In this document: positions 37,131 through 47,526 of the stretch, one piece after another
How the letters are laid out: each line of letters begins with the position of its first letter
Position numbering within the stretch: the stretch's first letter is position 1
Assembly (NCBI RefSeq): GCF_001998825.1
Contig: NZ_MLHG01000028.1
Span: 1-53,999 of the forward strand
Reading direction: 5' to 3'
DNA: 53,999 nt
Origin: Rodentibacter mrazii
GTDB taxonomy: Bacteria > Pseudomonadota > Gammaproteobacteria > Enterobacterales > Pasteurellaceae
Notes under the pieces: model-generated
The model's database searches: none
The model's input: only the letters and a program-made list of their open reading frames with translations
What the model was told of the DNA's origin: nothing
Translations under genes and position numbers: made by a program

Positions 37131-38575
37131 TGGTTATTTTCTATCGGTCTTGGTTTGCGACGTTTACGAGAACGAAAGTATTTTTTCTTCGGTTTTGGGC
37201 GTAACGTTTGCTGCTCTTTTACAAGCTGGTTACGCTGATCGCTATTACTGAATTGATATTCATGCCACCATTTAGCGAGCTCAATAGTATCTCCACCTTC
37301 AACTTCTGCGCGCATTGCCAATAGATCGAAAGCTGCGCGAAATTTAGGGTGCTCCATCACGCGTACAGGTGTAGAGCCCGTACGTTTGAGTAATTGTAAT
37401 TGCAAAAACCAAATATCACGAATTACTGTTGTATGACGGCGTGGAGCAGTCAAGGATTGACAAAATAAATCCAGTACTTCATTGCCGGCAAGAACGTAGG
37501 CGTCATGGTTGTTTAATCCCCCTTCATTTTTTAACATTTCTACTTTTTCACGCAACGGATACCAGAAAAATGCAGCAAATAAAAATGCAGGATTAATACG
37601 TAATTTATCAGCGACACGTTCGTCAGTTGAGGTGAGTGCAGTCACGATCATACGCTCGGCAAAACTATCTTCTTTTTCCGTAAAAAAAGGTATGAGGCTA
37701 GGAAATAGCTGCTCAAATAAGCCGTATTGGTGTAATAAACGATAGGTTTTTACGCCATGACCGGTTTGTAGCAATTTTAAACTTTCATCAAATAAACGTG
37801 CCGGTGGAATATTTTTTAGCAAATGGGCTAACTCGTGAATAGGCTGTTCGCTTGGTTTTTCAAGGAACATATCCAATTTTGCCATAAAACGGATTGCACG
37901 TAACATACGTACGGGATCTTCTTGATAACGGGTTATCGGATCACCAATTAAGCGTAACTTACCAGCCTTTAAATCTTCAATACCATTGAAATAATCGCGT
38001 AATGTATTATCTTGCGGATTATAATAAAGGGCATTTATTGTGAAATCACGGCGTTCAGCATCTTGTTCAATAGTGCCATAGACATTATCACGCAAGAGCA
38101 TTCCATCATGACTCTGTTTGGCTTGGCGTTCATTACGTACATCAGTATGATTTGCACGAAAAGTTGCCACTTCGATAATATCGCGACCAAACATAATATG
38201 AGCGAGACGGAAACGACGACCGACCAAGCGACATTGGCGTTGGAAAATATTTTGGACTTGTTCCGGACGGGCATTGGTAGCCACATCAAAATCTTTTGGA
38301 TGTTTGCCCAGTAACATATCACGAATAGAACCGCCAACAATATAGGCTTCAAATCCTTGGCGTTGTAATTTTTCAACCACGGAAAGCGCATTACGGCTAA
38401 ACATACGTGGATGAATACCAAAATTTGTCGCCTTAATCACGCTTTTATCATAGCGATGAGATTGATTGGCTGTATTTTTCACATATTGTTGTGTAACAGG
38501 TTGCTCAACTCGTCTAGAATGAGCTTTTGCTTGGGGTGCTTTTTGCTGTCGCACTTTTTTCTTTTTGCCAAACAA
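37127..38575 (-). CDS. pcnB: Poly(A) polymerase I
   Basis: A 482-residue nucleotidyltransferase adding 3' poly(A) tails to RNA and promoting its decay. The head motif VGGSIRDMLLGKHPKDFDVATNA carries the catalytic Asp pair. RRLVGRRFRLAHIMFG-like sequence, RRDFTINALYYN and RYQEDPVRMLRAIRFMAKL follow as in E. coli PcnB (465). The C-terminus is very basic (RPKPKKKYFRSRKRRKPRP), suited to RNA binding. There is no ATG near the N-terminus; the best start is a TTG at 38573-38575, with an in-frame ATT three codons upstream and no close ribosome site. E. coli pcnB is likewise reported to start at a rare codon, which keeps the enzyme scarce. Confidence 0.93.
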   Translation of the reverse strand: MFGKKKKVRQQKAPQAKAHSRRVEQPVTQQYVKNTANQSHRYDKSVIKATNFGIHPRMFSRNALSVVEKLQRQGFEAYIVGGSIRDMLLGKHPKDFDVATNARPEQVQNIFQRQCRLVGRRFRLAHIMFGRDIIEVATFRANHTDVRNERQAKQSHDGMLLRDNVYGTIEQDAERRDFTINALYYNPQDNTLRDYFNGIEDLKAGKLRLIGDPITRYQEDPVRMLRAIRFMAKLDMFLEKPSEQPIHELAHLLKNIPPARLFDESLKLLQTGHGVKTYRLLHQYGLFEQLFPSLIPFFTEKEDSFAERMIVTALTSTDERVADKLRINPAFLFAAFFWYPLREKVEMLKNEGGLNNHDAYVLAGNEVLDLFCQSLTAPRRHTTVIRDIWFLQLQLLKRTGSTPVRVMEHPKFRAAFDLLAMRAEVEGGDTIELAKWWHEYQFSNSDQRNQLVKEQQTLRPKPKKKYFRSRKRRKPRPIENNQ

Positions 38576-38621
38576 ATTTTTAATATAAGTAAGAATAATA
38601 AGCTCCGTTTTTTTAAACGCG

Positions 38622-38652
38622 AAAAGTGCGGTTGTTTTGACCGCACTTTTTC
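38622..38652 (-). terminator. Uptake-signal inverted pair between dksA and pcnB
   Basis: AAAAGTGCGGT (38622-38632) and ACCGCACTTTT (38640-38650), loop of 7. It follows dksA on the minus strand and would reduce read-through into pcnB. Confidence 0.78.
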
Positions 38653-38667
38653 TAAATGAATGGTAAA

Positions 38668-39105
38668 TTAACCCGCAACTTGCTTCTCGCGAATCTCTGC
38701 AAGGGTTTTACAGTCAATACACAAATCTGCCGTTGGACGGGCTTCTAAACGGCGAATCCCAATTTCTTCACCACAAGAATCACAGTAACCGAAATCATCG
38801 GTATCCAATTTTTTTAATGTGGATTCGATTTTTTTCATTAATTTACGCTCGCGATCACGATTACGTAATTCTAGGCTGAATTCCTCTTCTTGAGTCGCAC
38901 GATCCGCAGGATCCGGAAAGTTAGCTGCTTCATCTTGCATATGAGCAACCGTACGTGATGCCTCTTCCACGATTTGTTCGTGCCAAGCCGTTAAGATTTT
39001 TTTAAAGTGAAGAAGTTGATTTTCATTCATGTATTCTTCATCTTTTTTTGGTTGATATGGTTTTACGCCTGCCAGCTCTAATAAGCTTAACGTTGCTTTT
39101 GACAT
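38668..39105 (-). CDS. dksA: RNA polymerase-binding transcription factor DksA
   Basis: A 145-residue protein (E. coli 151) that inserts its coiled-coil tip into the RNA polymerase secondary channel and, with ppGpp, adjusts rRNA and amino-acid promoters. The coiled coil (about residues 28-105) has the tip acidic residues in [15 protein letters not shown]. The zinc finger is [12 protein letters not shown]...[16 protein letters not shown], a C-x2-C-x17-C-x2-C pattern. First gene of dksA-pcnB-folK; AGGAGTGAG precedes the ATG. Confidence 0.97.
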   Translation of the reverse strand: MSKATLSLLELAGVKPYQPKKDEEYMNENQLLHFKKILTAWHEQIVEEASRTVAHMQDEAANFPDPADRATQEEEFSLELRNRDRERKLMKKIESTLKKLDTDDFGYCDSCGEEIGIRRLEARPTADLCIDCKTLAEIREKQVAG

Positions 39106-39272
39106 ATCTCACTCCTAATACAAACAGAATTTAAGCGTGAACTTCACTACTTCCTGTCATTATCATTGATAATTTGTTCTCAATTTTTATTGAGAAACCC
39201 GCTTTTTTAAGGGCGATATAAATAGCAGATGTTGCCCCTTTTAGCAAACAAAATTTCCTCACTAAAATTTTA

Positions 39273-39294
39273 TTTTGCGATCAAGCTCTCAAAA
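39273..39294 (+). promoter_or_regulatory. CRP-S (Sxy-dependent competence) site of comEC
   Basis: TTTTGCGATC - AAGC - TCTCAAAA fits the 22-bp Pasteurellaceae competence element TTTTGCGATC nn GATCGCAAAA in 17 of the 20 defined positions, including the diagnostic GCGA core of the left half. A TATTAA at 39314-39319 lies where a class II promoter would need its -10, giving a start near 39326 with the site centred near -42. Confidence 0.85.
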
Positions 39295-39368
39295 TTTAGG
39301 AGAAAAGATTGTTTATTAATTTAAAAATACATAGTGTGCGCACATTTCATTCATTACTCTTATTACCA

Positions 39369-41750
39369 ATGCCTTTAAATTTGTTTACCTTGGCAATAAG
39401 TCTGATTTGTGCTTCGTTATCGTTAATATTTCTACCCGATTTTATGTTGATCGGTTGGAAACAAACGTTACTATGTAATTTAATTTTCACTCTGACCGCA
39501 TTTTTTTTCTATTGGTTCAAAAAAATATGGCTGTTTCATTGTTTCATTATGTTGAATGTCGTTGTTTTGGCATTCGGTTATACACATTCTTTTGCATTGA
39601 ATTTATTACAACAAGCCGATGAAATTTTACCTGAAAAACAAAATTTAGTTTTACAAATTGAAGGTTTGTTACATCAGCAGGAATACCAAACTGTAATTGC
39701 TCGTACGATACTAAATAAAAAGGAACAACGAATTTTTCTTAATTGGAAAGCGGAGGTAAAGCCTTTTTTAGGCGAGAAATGGCAGGGTGAAGTTTCTGTT
39801 AGACCACTTTCTGCAAGATTGAATTCGGGAGGATTTGATCGCCAACAATGGTATTTTTCTCAAGGTGTGACGGCGATTGGAAATTTAAAAAGTGTGGTTA
39901 AAATTGGCGATGATTTTTCATGGCGGGAGAAAAAGTTATGGCGTGCATTAAAACAAACTGAAACACTTTCTGCACGAGGTTTACTGATAGCTTTAGCTTT
40001 TGGGGAGCGGGCCTGGTTGGATCAAACGATATGGCAAATTTATCAGCAGACGAATACGGGACATTTAACTGCGATTTCTGGCTTACATATCGGGTTAGCT
40101 ATGGGGATGGGATTTTTATTGGTTAGATTGGCGCAGTTTTTCTTGCCGACAAAGTATATTCAACCTGCTTTTCCGCTGTGGTTAGGCGCTTTTTTTGCCT
40201 TGTTTTATACCTATCTGGCGGGCTTTAATATCCCCACTTTTAGGGCCATTTCCGCCTTGCTTTTCGTTTTAACAATACAATTACAGCGTCGTTATTATTC
40301 GGCTTTCCGGCTTTTTATCTTAATCATCACCTTTCTTCTACTATGTGATCCTCTTATGCCTCTTTCAACGAGTTTTTGGCTTTCGATAGGGGCGGTATTT
40401 TGTCTCATTATTTGGTATCGTTACCTACCTCTTTCTTTGTTTCAATGGCGGTTTAAACCTTTTTCACTTAAAGTGCGGTGGATTTTAGGCTTATTTCATT
40501 TGCAGTTCGGTTTATTGCTGTTGTTTACGCCGTTACAACTTATTTTATTTAATGGAATATCATTGGGCGGTTTTTTCGCCAATTTAGTGGCAGTACCCTT
40601 ATACAGTTTTTTTCTTATCCCTGTGATCTTATTTGCCGTGCTAAGCGATGGGGCTTTGTATTCTTGGCAATTAGCAAATAGTCTGGCAGAAGGTATCACA
40701 CAACTTATTTCCTCTTTTCAGGGAAATTGGTTTAGTGTTTCATTGAATTTATCACTTGTTTTAACCGCACTTTCCTGCTTGTTTTTTCTTCTGATCATTC
40801 TTGCGATCTACCGTGAAAAAAGCCTTTTGCAAAAAGCTTGGAAAATAAAATCAGCGAAATATTTTACATTAGATACTAATAGAGCATTGCCGACAATTTG
40901 CAAAAAACAAGCCATTTGGGGGGCTATCGGTATTGCTGTGTTATCCTTATTGACAGCAGTTATTCGCCAATACCATAAACCGGTTTGGCAGTTGGATACC
41001 CTAGATGTAGGACAGGGATTAGCAACTCTAATTGTAAAAAATAGTCGGGCGATTTTGTACGATACTGGTTCAGCATGGCAAGGCGGTTCAATGGCCGAAT
41101 TGGAAATTTTGCCTTACTTACGGCGAGAAGGAATAAGTTTGGATAAACTCATTTTAAGCCACGACGATAATGATCATTCCGGTGGTGCAAAGGCCATTTT
41201 AAGAAATTATCCGAATGCAGAACTTATCACTTCGTCTGAAAAAAACTATGGTGAGATTCATCGGGATTTTTGTATTGCCGGAAAAGAATGGGAATGGCAG
41301 GGGATTCATTTTCGTGTTCTTTCACCGCAGAAAGTCGTTGTACGGGCGGATAATCCGAATTCTTGTGTCATTTTATTAGAAGATGGCAACTATCGTGTTT
41401 TACTTACCGGCGATGCAGAGACCAAAAACGAGCAAATTTTTGCCCGCACTTTAGGGAAAATTAATGTGTTACAGGTCGGACATCATGGTAGCAAAACTTC
41501 TACCGGAGAGATTTTGCTTTCACACACCAAACCGGATGTTGCGATTATTTCAAGTGGGCGTTGGAATCCTTGGAAATTTCCTCATCCAACAGTTATTGAA
41601 CGTCTTAAACGACATCAAAGTGCGGTCGAAAATACAGCGGTTTCGGGACAAATTCGTGTTAGTTTTTACCCTGACAAATGGAAAGTTTCACGCCAAAGGA
41701 CGGCATTTTCTCCTTGGTATGCTCGCCCGATTGGATTATCAACAGAATAA
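39369..41750 (+). CDS. comEC: DNA uptake channel ComEC / Rec2
   Basis: A 793-residue inner-membrane protein carrying transforming DNA into the cytoplasm. An OB-like region follows the first helices. The central competence domain is polytopic, with TGHLTAISGLHIGLAMGMGF and AGFNIPTFRAISALLFVL. The C-terminal metallo-beta-lactamase-like domain has LDTLDVGQGLATLIVKNSRAILYDTG and the metal motif LSHDDNDHSGGA, plus LQVGHHGSKTST. An ORF with AGGAGAAAAGA before a TTG at 39309 gives 813 residues, but the CRP-S site and -10 place the transcript start near 39326, so I use the ATG at 39369 (MPLNLFTLAI). First gene of comEC-msbA-lpxK. Confidence 0.88.
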   Translation: MPLNLFTLAISLICASLSLIFLPDFMLIGWKQTLLCNLIFTLTAFFFYWFKKIWLFHCFIMLNVVVLAFGYTHSFALNLLQQADEILPEKQNLVLQIEGLLHQQEYQTVIARTILNKKEQRIFLNWKAEVKPFLGEKWQGEVSVRPLSARLNSGGFDRQQWYFSQGVTAIGNLKSVVKIGDDFSWREKKLWRALKQTETLSARGLLIALAFGERAWLDQTIWQIYQQTNTGHLTAISGLHIGLAMGMGFLLVRLAQFFLPTKYIQPAFPLWLGAFFALFYTYLAGFNIPTFRAISALLFVLTIQLQRRYYSAFRLFILIITFLLLCDPLMPLSTSFWLSIGAVFCLIIWYRYLPLSLFQWRFKPFSLKVRWILGLFHLQFGLLLLFTPLQLILFNGISLGGFFANLVAVPLYSFFLIPVILFAVLSDGALYSWQLANSLAEGITQLISSFQGNWFSVSLNLSLVLTALSCLFFLLIILAIYREKSLLQKAWKIKSAKYFTLDTNRALPTICKKQAIWGAIGIAVLSLLTAVIRQYHKPVWQLDTLDVGQGLATLIVKNSRAILYDTGSAWQGGSMAELEILPYLRREGISLDKLILSHDDNDHSGGAKAILRNYPNAELITSSEKNYGEIHRDFCIAGKEWEWQGIHFRVLSPQKVVVRADNPNSCVILLEDGNYRVLLTGDAETKNEQIFARTLGKINVLQVGHHGSKTSTGEILLSHTKPDVAIISSGRWNPWKFPHPTVIERLKRHQSAVENTAVSGQIRVSFYPDKWKVSRQRTAFSPWYARPIGLSTE

Positions 41751-41783
41751 AAGGTACAATGCGACGAATTTTTTCGGACGATA

Positions 41784-43553
41784 ATGACTATGCAGGATCA
41801 AAAAATGCAAGATAAAGACCTATCCACTATGCAGACTTTCAAACGTTTGTGGCCAATGATTAAACCGTTCAAATCCGGATTAGTGGTGGCTGCTGTTGCA
41901 CTTGTACTTAATGCTTTAGCGGATTCCGGTTTAATTTATTTATTAAAACCCTTACTTGATGAGGGATTTGGTAAAGCCGATCATTCTTTTTTGAAAATGA
42001 TGGCTTTTGTTGTGGTAGGCATGATTTTTTTACGCGGTGTAAGTAATTTTATTTCTAACTATTGTTTAGCTTGGGTTTCAGGCAAAGTGGTGATGACAAT
42101 GCGTCGCCGCTTATTCAAGCATCTAATGTTTATGCCGGTGAGCTTTTTTGATCGTAATCCTTCCGGCAAGTTGCTTTCCCGTATAACTTACGATTCTGAA
42201 ATGATCGCGAATTCTTCTTCTAACTCACTGGTGACGATTGTACGTGAAGGGGCTTATATCGCTTCTTTGCTTGCTGTCATGTTTTATACCAGCTGGGAAT
42301 TAACGTTAGTGTTATTTGTGATTGGACCGATTATTGCCGTACTGATTCGTATAGTGTCGAAAATCTTCCGTAAACTCAGTAAAAATTTGCAAGATTCTAT
42401 GGGGGAACTCACCTCTACTACAGAACAAATGTTAAAAGGGCATAAAGTCGTCTTATCTTTCGGTGGTCAGTATGTGGAAGAGGAACGCTTCAATCATGTG
42501 AGTAATGATATGCGCCGTAAAGGGATGAAAATGGTCACGGCGGATGCGATTTCTGATCCTGTTGTACAGATTATTGCTTCTTTAGCTTTAGCTGTGGTGC
42601 TTTATTTGGCAACAACCCCATTAATTGCAGATGATAATTTAAGTGCCGGTTCTTTTACGGTAGTTTTTTCCTCCATGCTTGCCATGATGCGTCCGCTTAA
42701 ATCTTTAACGAATGTCAATTCCCAGTTTCAACGCGGAATGGCGGCTTGTCAAACATTGTTTGCAATTTTAGATTTAGAACCGGAAAAAGATAACGGTAGC
42801 TACAAAGCGGAACCGGCAAAAGGCGAATTAGAATTCAAAAATGTGACCTTTGCTTATCAAGGTAAAGGTGAGCTCGCATTAAATAACATTTCATTCAGTA
42901 TTCCTGCTGGAAAAACCGTGGCATTGGTCGGTCGTTCAGGTTCAGGTAAATCCACTATTGCCAATCTTGTCACCCGTTTCTACGATATTTCACAAGGTGA
43001 AATTTTGCTTGATGGCGTGAATATTCAGGATTATCGTTTATCCAATTTACGTCAAAATTGTGCGGTGGTTTCTCAACAGGTACATTTGTTTAACGATACG
43101 ATTGCGAACAACATCGCTTATGCAGCAAAGGATAAATACACGCGTGAAGAAATTATCGCTGCGGCTAAGGCGGCTTACGCACTAGAGTTTATCGAAAAAC
43201 TACCGCAAGGTTTTGATACCGTAATCGGTGAGAATGGTGCGAGTTTATCTGGAGGACAGCGCCAACGTTTGGCGATAGCTCGAGCCTTACTGCGTAATTC
43301 TCCAGTATTAATTTTAGACGAAGCGACCTCAGCCCTTGATACGGAATCCGAACGTGCGATTCAATCGGCACTGGATGAATTGAAAAAAGATCGTACCGTG
43401 CTTGTGATTGCACACCGTTTGTCAACCGTTGAAAATGCCGATGAAATCTTAGTGATTGAACACGGAGAAATTCATGAGCGCGGTAGTCATGATGAACTGC
43501 TCGCTTTAGAGGGGGCATACAAACAACTCCATAGTATGCAGTTTAGCGGTTAG
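41784..43553 (+). CDS. msbA: Lipid A flippase MsbA (ABC exporter)
   Basis: A 589-residue half-transporter, nearly the same as Haemophilus MsbA (587). Six membrane helices lie in the first 320 residues ([20 protein letters not shown] is the first coupling region). The nucleotide-binding domain has Walker [10 protein letters not shown] at about 380, the signature LSGGQRQR at about 483, Walker [13 protein letters not shown] and the H-loop IAHRLSTVE. It flips core-lipid A across the inner membrane. It begins 34 bases after comEC, linking an essential gene to a competence gene, an order also found in H. influenzae. Confidence 0.97.
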   Translation: MTMQDQKMQDKDLSTMQTFKRLWPMIKPFKSGLVVAAVALVLNALADSGLIYLLKPLLDEGFGKADHSFLKMMAFVVVGMIFLRGVSNFISNYCLAWVSGKVVMTMRRRLFKHLMFMPVSFFDRNPSGKLLSRITYDSEMIANSSSNSLVTIVREGAYIASLLAVMFYTSWELTLVLFVIGPIIAVLIRIVSKIFRKLSKNLQDSMGELTSTTEQMLKGHKVVLSFGGQYVEEERFNHVSNDMRRKGMKMVTADAISDPVVQIIASLALAVVLYLATTPLIADDNLSAGSFTVVFSSMLAMMRPLKSLTNVNSQFQRGMAACQTLFAILDLEPEKDNGSYKAEPAKGELEFKNVTFAYQGKGELALNNISFSIPAGKTVALVGRSGSGKSTIANLVTRFYDISQGEILLDGVNIQDYRLSNLRQNCAVVSQQVHLFNDTIANNIAYAAKDKYTREEIIAAAKAAYALEFIEKLPQGFDTVIGENGASLSGGQRQRLAIARALLRNSPVLILDEATSALDTESERAIQSALDELKKDRTVLVIAHRLSTVENADEILVIEHGEIHERGSHDELLALEGAYKQLHSMQFSG

Positions 43554-43612
43554 GTTTAACGCGGGTTGAAAAACTCGCGTTATTTTATTCGCACTTTTTA
43601 GAGGGAACATTT

Positions 43613-44611
43613 ATGCCGTTTTGGTATTCACATTCCAAACTCGCTTGGTTTCTTTTGCCATTCTCCTTTTTATTTTGGCTGATAAGTCAATTTCGTCGAG
43701 CTTTGTTTTCGCTTGGGGTTAAGTCATCTTATCGAGCGCCGAAACCGGTGGTGATTGTGGGGAATTTATCCGTTGGCGGTAATGGAAAAACTCCGGTCGT
43801 GGTGTGGCTAGTGGAGGAAATAAAAAAACGCGGGTTGCGTGTAGGGGTGATTTCCCGTGGTTATGGTAGCCATGCGAAAACCTATCCGTTACTCGTCACC
43901 GCAAATACCCATTCCCATGAAGGTGGAGATGAGCCGGTACTCATCGTTCAACGCACCGGCGTGCCGGTGGTGATTTCACCAAACCGCCGACAAGCTATTG
44001 AATTACTCTTGAATCAAGGTGATTGCGACATCATTATTTCGGATGATGGATTACAACATTATCAATTACAACGAGATATCGAAATTGTTGTGATGGATGC
44101 GGAACGTGCGCTCGGCAATGGCTTTGTGTTACCTGCCGGCCCTTTGCGTGAATTACCAAGCCGATTAAAAACCGTGGATTTTGTGATCACTAACGGCGGT
44201 AAAAATCAATATTCCGATGCCGTGATGACCTTAGTACCTCATTATGCTATCAATTTAAAAACTAATGAAAAACGCCCTTTGAGTACTTTTCAATCAGGCG
44301 CTGCTATTGCCGGTATTGGTCATCCACCACGTTTTTTTACGATGTTGGAAAAATTAGGGATAAATTTAGTACAGACCCAGGCTTTCCAAGATCATCAAGA
44401 TTTTGATGCGACACAGCTAGAAAAATTTCCGCAAAATCAACCGCTCTTTATGACGGAAAAAGATGCAGTAAAATGCCAAACTTTTGCTAAAGAAAATTGG
44501 TGGTATGTGCCGGTGGATGCCGAAGTGGTTGAGGCGGAAAAACAAGGCGAAAATTTACCGCACTTTTGGCGCAAAATTGATGCAATCGTGGAGAAATACA
44601 AAAATGCCTGA
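43613..44611 (+). CDS. lpxK: Tetraacyldisaccharide 4'-kinase
   Basis: A 332-residue membrane-associated kinase phosphorylating the 4' position of the lipid A precursor. The P-loop is [14 protein letters not shown] at about residue 55, [12 protein letters not shown] follows at about 84, and [37 protein letters not shown] is the long family signature at about 142-178. An N-terminal helix ([14 protein letters not shown]) attaches it to the membrane. Same operon as msbA; its stop overlaps the next ORF by eight bases. Confidence 0.96.
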   Translation: MPFWYSHSKLAWFLLPFSFLFWLISQFRRALFSLGVKSSYRAPKPVVIVGNLSVGGNGKTPVVVWLVEEIKKRGLRVGVISRGYGSHAKTYPLLVTANTHSHEGGDEPVLIVQRTGVPVVISPNRRQAIELLLNQGDCDIIISDDGLQHYQLQRDIEIVVMDAERALGNGFVLPAGPLRELPSRLKTVDFVITNGGKNQYSDAVMTLVPHYAINLKTNEKRPLSTFQSGAAIAGIGHPPRFFTMLEKLGINLVQTQAFQDHQDFDATQLEKFPQNQPLFMTEKDAVKCQTFAKENWWYVPVDAEVVEAEKQGENLPHFWRKIDAIVEKYKNA

Positions 44612-44783
44612 GCGACTAAATCCAAAATTGCTTGAAGTGATCGCTTGCCCTCGTTGCTTGGCTCGTTTGCAATATGATGCTGAAAATCAACGATTAATTT
44701 GTCGTTATGAACAGTTGGCTTATCCTATTGAAAACGGTGTGCCTCTATTAATTGCGGAAAAAGCGGAAAAGATCACAGATTAA
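44604..44783 (+). CDS. ycaR: Trm112/YcaR-family small zinc-binding protein
   Basis: A 59-residue protein starting at an ATG overlapping the end of lpx[22 protein letters not shown] and [21 protein letters not shown] are the Trm112 signature; the first CPRC pair is intact and a single later Cys (LICR) remains. Gamma-proteobacterial YcaR sits between lpxK and kdsB, as here. The eukaryotic and archaeal relatives activate methyltransferases; the bacterial role is unclear. A longer upstream frame inside lpxK is not used because this start matches the family. Confidence 0.92.
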   Translation: MPERLNPKLLEVIACPRCLARLQYDAENQRLICRYEQLAYPIENGVPLLIAEKAEKITD

Positions 44784-44836
44784 CTTTTAGGCTGTTAAAC
44801 GCCTTAGAACCGTTAAGGATTAAGAAGGAATATTTT

Positions 44837-45601
44837 ATGTCATTTACTGTTATTATCCCTGCCCGTTTTGCTTCCTCACGTTTGCCGGGGAAACCCCTTG
44901 CGGAGATTGCGGGAAAACCAATGATTCAACACGTATTTGAGAAAGCGCAACAATCAGGTGCAAACCGTGTGATTATTGCCACCGATAACGAAAAAGTGGC
45001 AGCAGTGGCCCAAGGTTTTGGAGCTGAAGTTTGTATGACATCGGAACAGCATAATTCAGGTACAGAGCGTTTAGCGGAAGTGGTGGAAAAACTTACTATT
45101 TCTGATGATGAAATTATTGTGAATATTCAAGGTGATGAACCCCTTATTCCGCCTGTGATTGTTCGTCAAGTGGCGGAAAATTTAGCAAAATTTAAGGTGA
45201 ATATGGCAACCCTTGCAGTGAAAATTCACGAAGCGGAGGAATTATTTAATCCGAATGTCGTCAAAGTGCTCACGGATAAAGAGGGTTATGTGCTGTATTT
45301 TTCCCGCTCGGTCATTCCTTACGATCGGGATCAATTTATGGGCTTACAAGACATCACAAAAGCCACCTTGGCGGAGGTTTATTTACGCCATATCGGTATT
45401 TATGCTTATCGTGCAGGATTTATCAAAAAATACGTGCAATGGGCGCCGACACAGTTGGAAAATTTAGAAAAACTGGAACAATTGCGTGTGCTATGGAATG
45501 GTGAACGGATCCATGTTGAACTGGCAAAAGAAGTGCCAGCTGTGGGAGTGGATACGGCAGAAGATTTAGAAAAAGTGCGGTCGATTTTAGCGGCGAATTA
45601 A
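44837..45601 (+). CDS. kdsB: CMP-KDO synthetase
   Basis: A 254-residue cytidylyltransferase activating 3-deoxy-manno-octulosonate for lipopolysaccharide core. The N-terminal nucleotide-binding [28 protein letters not shown] contains the RxSSxRLPGK loop. [11 protein letters not shown] (about residue 96) binds metal and CTP, and [12 protein letters not shown] is conserved. Same operon as lpxK and ycaR; one base separates its stop from the uvrC ATG. Confidence 0.97.
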   Translation: MSFTVIIPARFASSRLPGKPLAEIAGKPMIQHVFEKAQQSGANRVIIATDNEKVAAVAQGFGAEVCMTSEQHNSGTERLAEVVEKLTISDDEIIVNIQGDEPLIPPVIVRQVAENLAKFKVNMATLAVKIHEAEELFNPNVVKVLTDKEGYVLYFSRSVIPYDRDQFMGLQDITKATLAEVYLRHIGIYAYRAGFIKKYVQWAPTQLENLEKLEQLRVLWNGERIHVELAKEVPAVGVDTAEDLEKVRSILAAN

Positions 45602-45602
45602 G

Positions 45603-47429
45603 ATGTTTGATGCTAAAAAATTCCTGACAAATGTTTCCCATGAACCGGGTGTTTATCGTATGTATGACGATAAAGAGCAGGTGATTTACGTGGGGAAAGC
45701 CAAGGACTTAAAAAAACGCCTGTCGAGTTATTTTCGTTCCAATCTTAGCAGTAAAAAAACAGAAGCGTTGGTGGCGTCTATTCATCATATTGATACCACG
45801 ATTACCTCTTCCGAAACGGAAGCGTTGTTATTGGAACACAATTTCATCAAACAGTATCAGCCTCGTTACAATGTGCTTTTGCGTGATGATAAATCCTATC
45901 CTTTTATTTTATTGACGAAAGAACGCCACCCTCGCATTACCGCTTACCGTGGTGCTAAAAAAATTGCCGGTGAATATTTTGGTCCCTATCCTCATGCAGG
46001 GGCAGTACGGGAAACTTTATCCTTGATCCAAAAATTATTTCCGGTTCGCCAATGTGAAAATTCCGTCTATGGCAATCGCTCACGCCCTTGTTTGCAATAT
46101 CAGATTGGGCGGTGCTCTGCGCCTTGTGTGGCGGGTTATGTGACTGATGAAGAATATTCGCAACAGGTGGAACTGGCGAGGTTATTTTTGCAGGGTAAGG
46201 ATCAGCAAGTGCTGGATTATTTGATTGGCAAAATGGATCAGGCAAGCCGAGATTTGGATTTTGAACAAGCCGCGCGTTATCGAGATCAAATCCAAGCGGT
46301 GCGATCGGTTATCGAAAAACAGTTTGTGTCCAATGAGCGATTGGACGATATGGATATTATGTCCATTGCCTATCAACACGGTTTAGCTTGTGTTCAAGTG
46401 ATGTTTATCCGTCAAGGAAAAGTATTGGGCAATCGTAGCTATTTTCCTAAAGTGCCGGCAAATACCGATCTTTCCGAGCTAACGGAAACCTTTGTAGGGC
46501 AATTTTATTTGCAAGGACATCAAGGCAGAAGTATTCCAAATAGTATTATTGTAGATCGAAAACTCAGGGAAAAAGTGGAATTAGAAACTCTGCTTACAGA
46601 GCAAGCAGGCAGAAAAGTGACGATTCAAGAAAAAGTGAAAGGGGATAAAGGAAAATATCTACAACTGGCACAGGTGAACGCAAAAGCTGCATTGGCAACC
46701 CAACTCAAGCAATCCTCACGAATGTCCGAGCGTTATCAGGCATTATGCGAATTGCTCGGTATGTCGGAAATTAAGCGAATGGAATGTTTTGATATTAGTC
46801 ATACTATGGGGAATCAAACGGTGGCATCTTGTGTGGTGTTTAATCAAGAAGGCCCTTTAAAATCCGATTATCGGCGATTTAATATTGAAGGCATTATAGG
46901 TGGTGATGACTATGCGGCAATGGAGCAAGCTCTCAAAAAACGCTATGACCGTGATTTGGAAGAAGACAAAATCCCTGACGTAATCTTTATTGATGGTGGA
47001 AAAGGGCAACTTAACCGTGCTTTGGAAGTGTTTCAGCAATTGAAGGTCAAGTGGAATAAAAACCGACCGCACTTAATTGGTGTAGCGAAAGGGGTCGATC
47101 GCCGAGCTGGGCAGGAAGTGTTGATTATAAGCAAACAAAATCGTGAAATACACTTGCCCGATGACAGTTTGGCCTTGCATTTAATCCAACATATTCGTGA
47201 TGAAAGCCATCATCACGCTATTAGCGGACATCGTAAAAAACGGCAAAATGCTTTTACTCAAAGTGGCTTGGAAACTATTGAGGGGGTAGGGGCAAAACGC
47301 CGCCAAGCCTTGTTGAAATATCTTGGTGGTTTGCAAGGCGTGAAAAATGCCACGGTAGATGAAATTGCTTCAGTACCGGGCATATCAAAAAAATTGGCAG
47401 AGACGATTTATGAAACGCTAAAAAGCTAG
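45603..47429 (+). CDS. uvrC: Excinuclease ABC subunit C
   Basis: A 608-residue nuclease (E. coli 610) making both incisions in nucleotide excision repair. Order: GIY-YIG domain ([27 protein letters not shown], 3' cut) at residues 15-95; four-Cys region (CENSVYG...[13 protein letters not shown]) at 150-180; UvrB-binding UVR motif ([17 protein letters not shown]) at about 205-240; RNase H-like domain ([32 protein letters not shown], 5' cut); and C-terminal helix-hairpin-helix pair ([32 protein letters not shown]). Begins one base after kdsB, so it is read from the same transcript. Confidence 0.98.
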   Translation: MFDAKKFLTNVSHEPGVYRMYDDKEQVIYVGKAKDLKKRLSSYFRSNLSSKKTEALVASIHHIDTTITSSETEALLLEHNFIKQYQPRYNVLLRDDKSYPFILLTKERHPRITAYRGAKKIAGEYFGPYPHAGAVRETLSLIQKLFPVRQCENSVYGNRSRPCLQYQIGRCSAPCVAGYVTDEEYSQQVELARLFLQGKDQQVLDYLIGKMDQASRDLDFEQAARYRDQIQAVRSVIEKQFVSNERLDDMDIMSIAYQHGLACVQVMFIRQGKVLGNRSYFPKVPANTDLSELTETFVGQFYLQGHQGRSIPNSIIVDRKLREKVELETLLTEQAGRKVTIQEKVKGDKGKYLQLAQVNAKAALATQLKQSSRMSERYQALCELLGMSEIKRMECFDISHTMGNQTVASCVVFNQEGPLKSDYRRFNIEGIIGGDDYAAMEQALKKRYDRDLEEDKIPDVIFIDGGKGQLNRALEVFQQLKVKWNKNRPHLIGVAKGVDRRAGQEVLIISKQNREIHLPDDSLALHLIQHIRDESHHHAISGHRKKRQNAFTQSGLETIEGVGAKRRQALLKYLGGLQGVKNATVDEIASVPGISKKLAETIYETLKS

Positions 47430-47466
47430 TTTTGATTTTTTTAAGAACGGATAGAATAAATAGCTA

Positions 47467-47494
47467 TTGCTTTTCTTAATAAAGCGATTATGAT
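47467..47494 (+). promoter_or_regulatory. Promoter of the terC-family gene
   Basis: TTGCTT (47467-47472), 16-base spacer, TATGAT (47489-47494); a good sigma-70 promoter with a short leader to the ATG at 47527. Confidence 0.65.
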
Positions 47495-47526
47495 CCGGCT
47501 CTTTGAATTTTTCGTAGGAACAAATT

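Noticed and set aside
38012-38421. Open frames on both strands within pcnB (about 100 and 128 codons)
   Set aside because: They are in other frames of the strongly conserved pcnB coding sequence, lack ribosome sites and have unnatural composition.
39159-39173. ATTATCATTGATAAT palindrome upstream of comEC as a Fur box
   Set aside because: The half sites are Fur-like (ATTATC/GATAAT) but arranged outward rather than in the usual overlapping GATAAT-GATAAT-C-ATTATC order; no iron gene is nearby.
44484-44603. Longer start for the Trm112-like gene inside lpxK
   Set aside because: The extra 40 residues duplicate lpxK sequence in another frame; the ATG at 44604 matches the family N-terminus.
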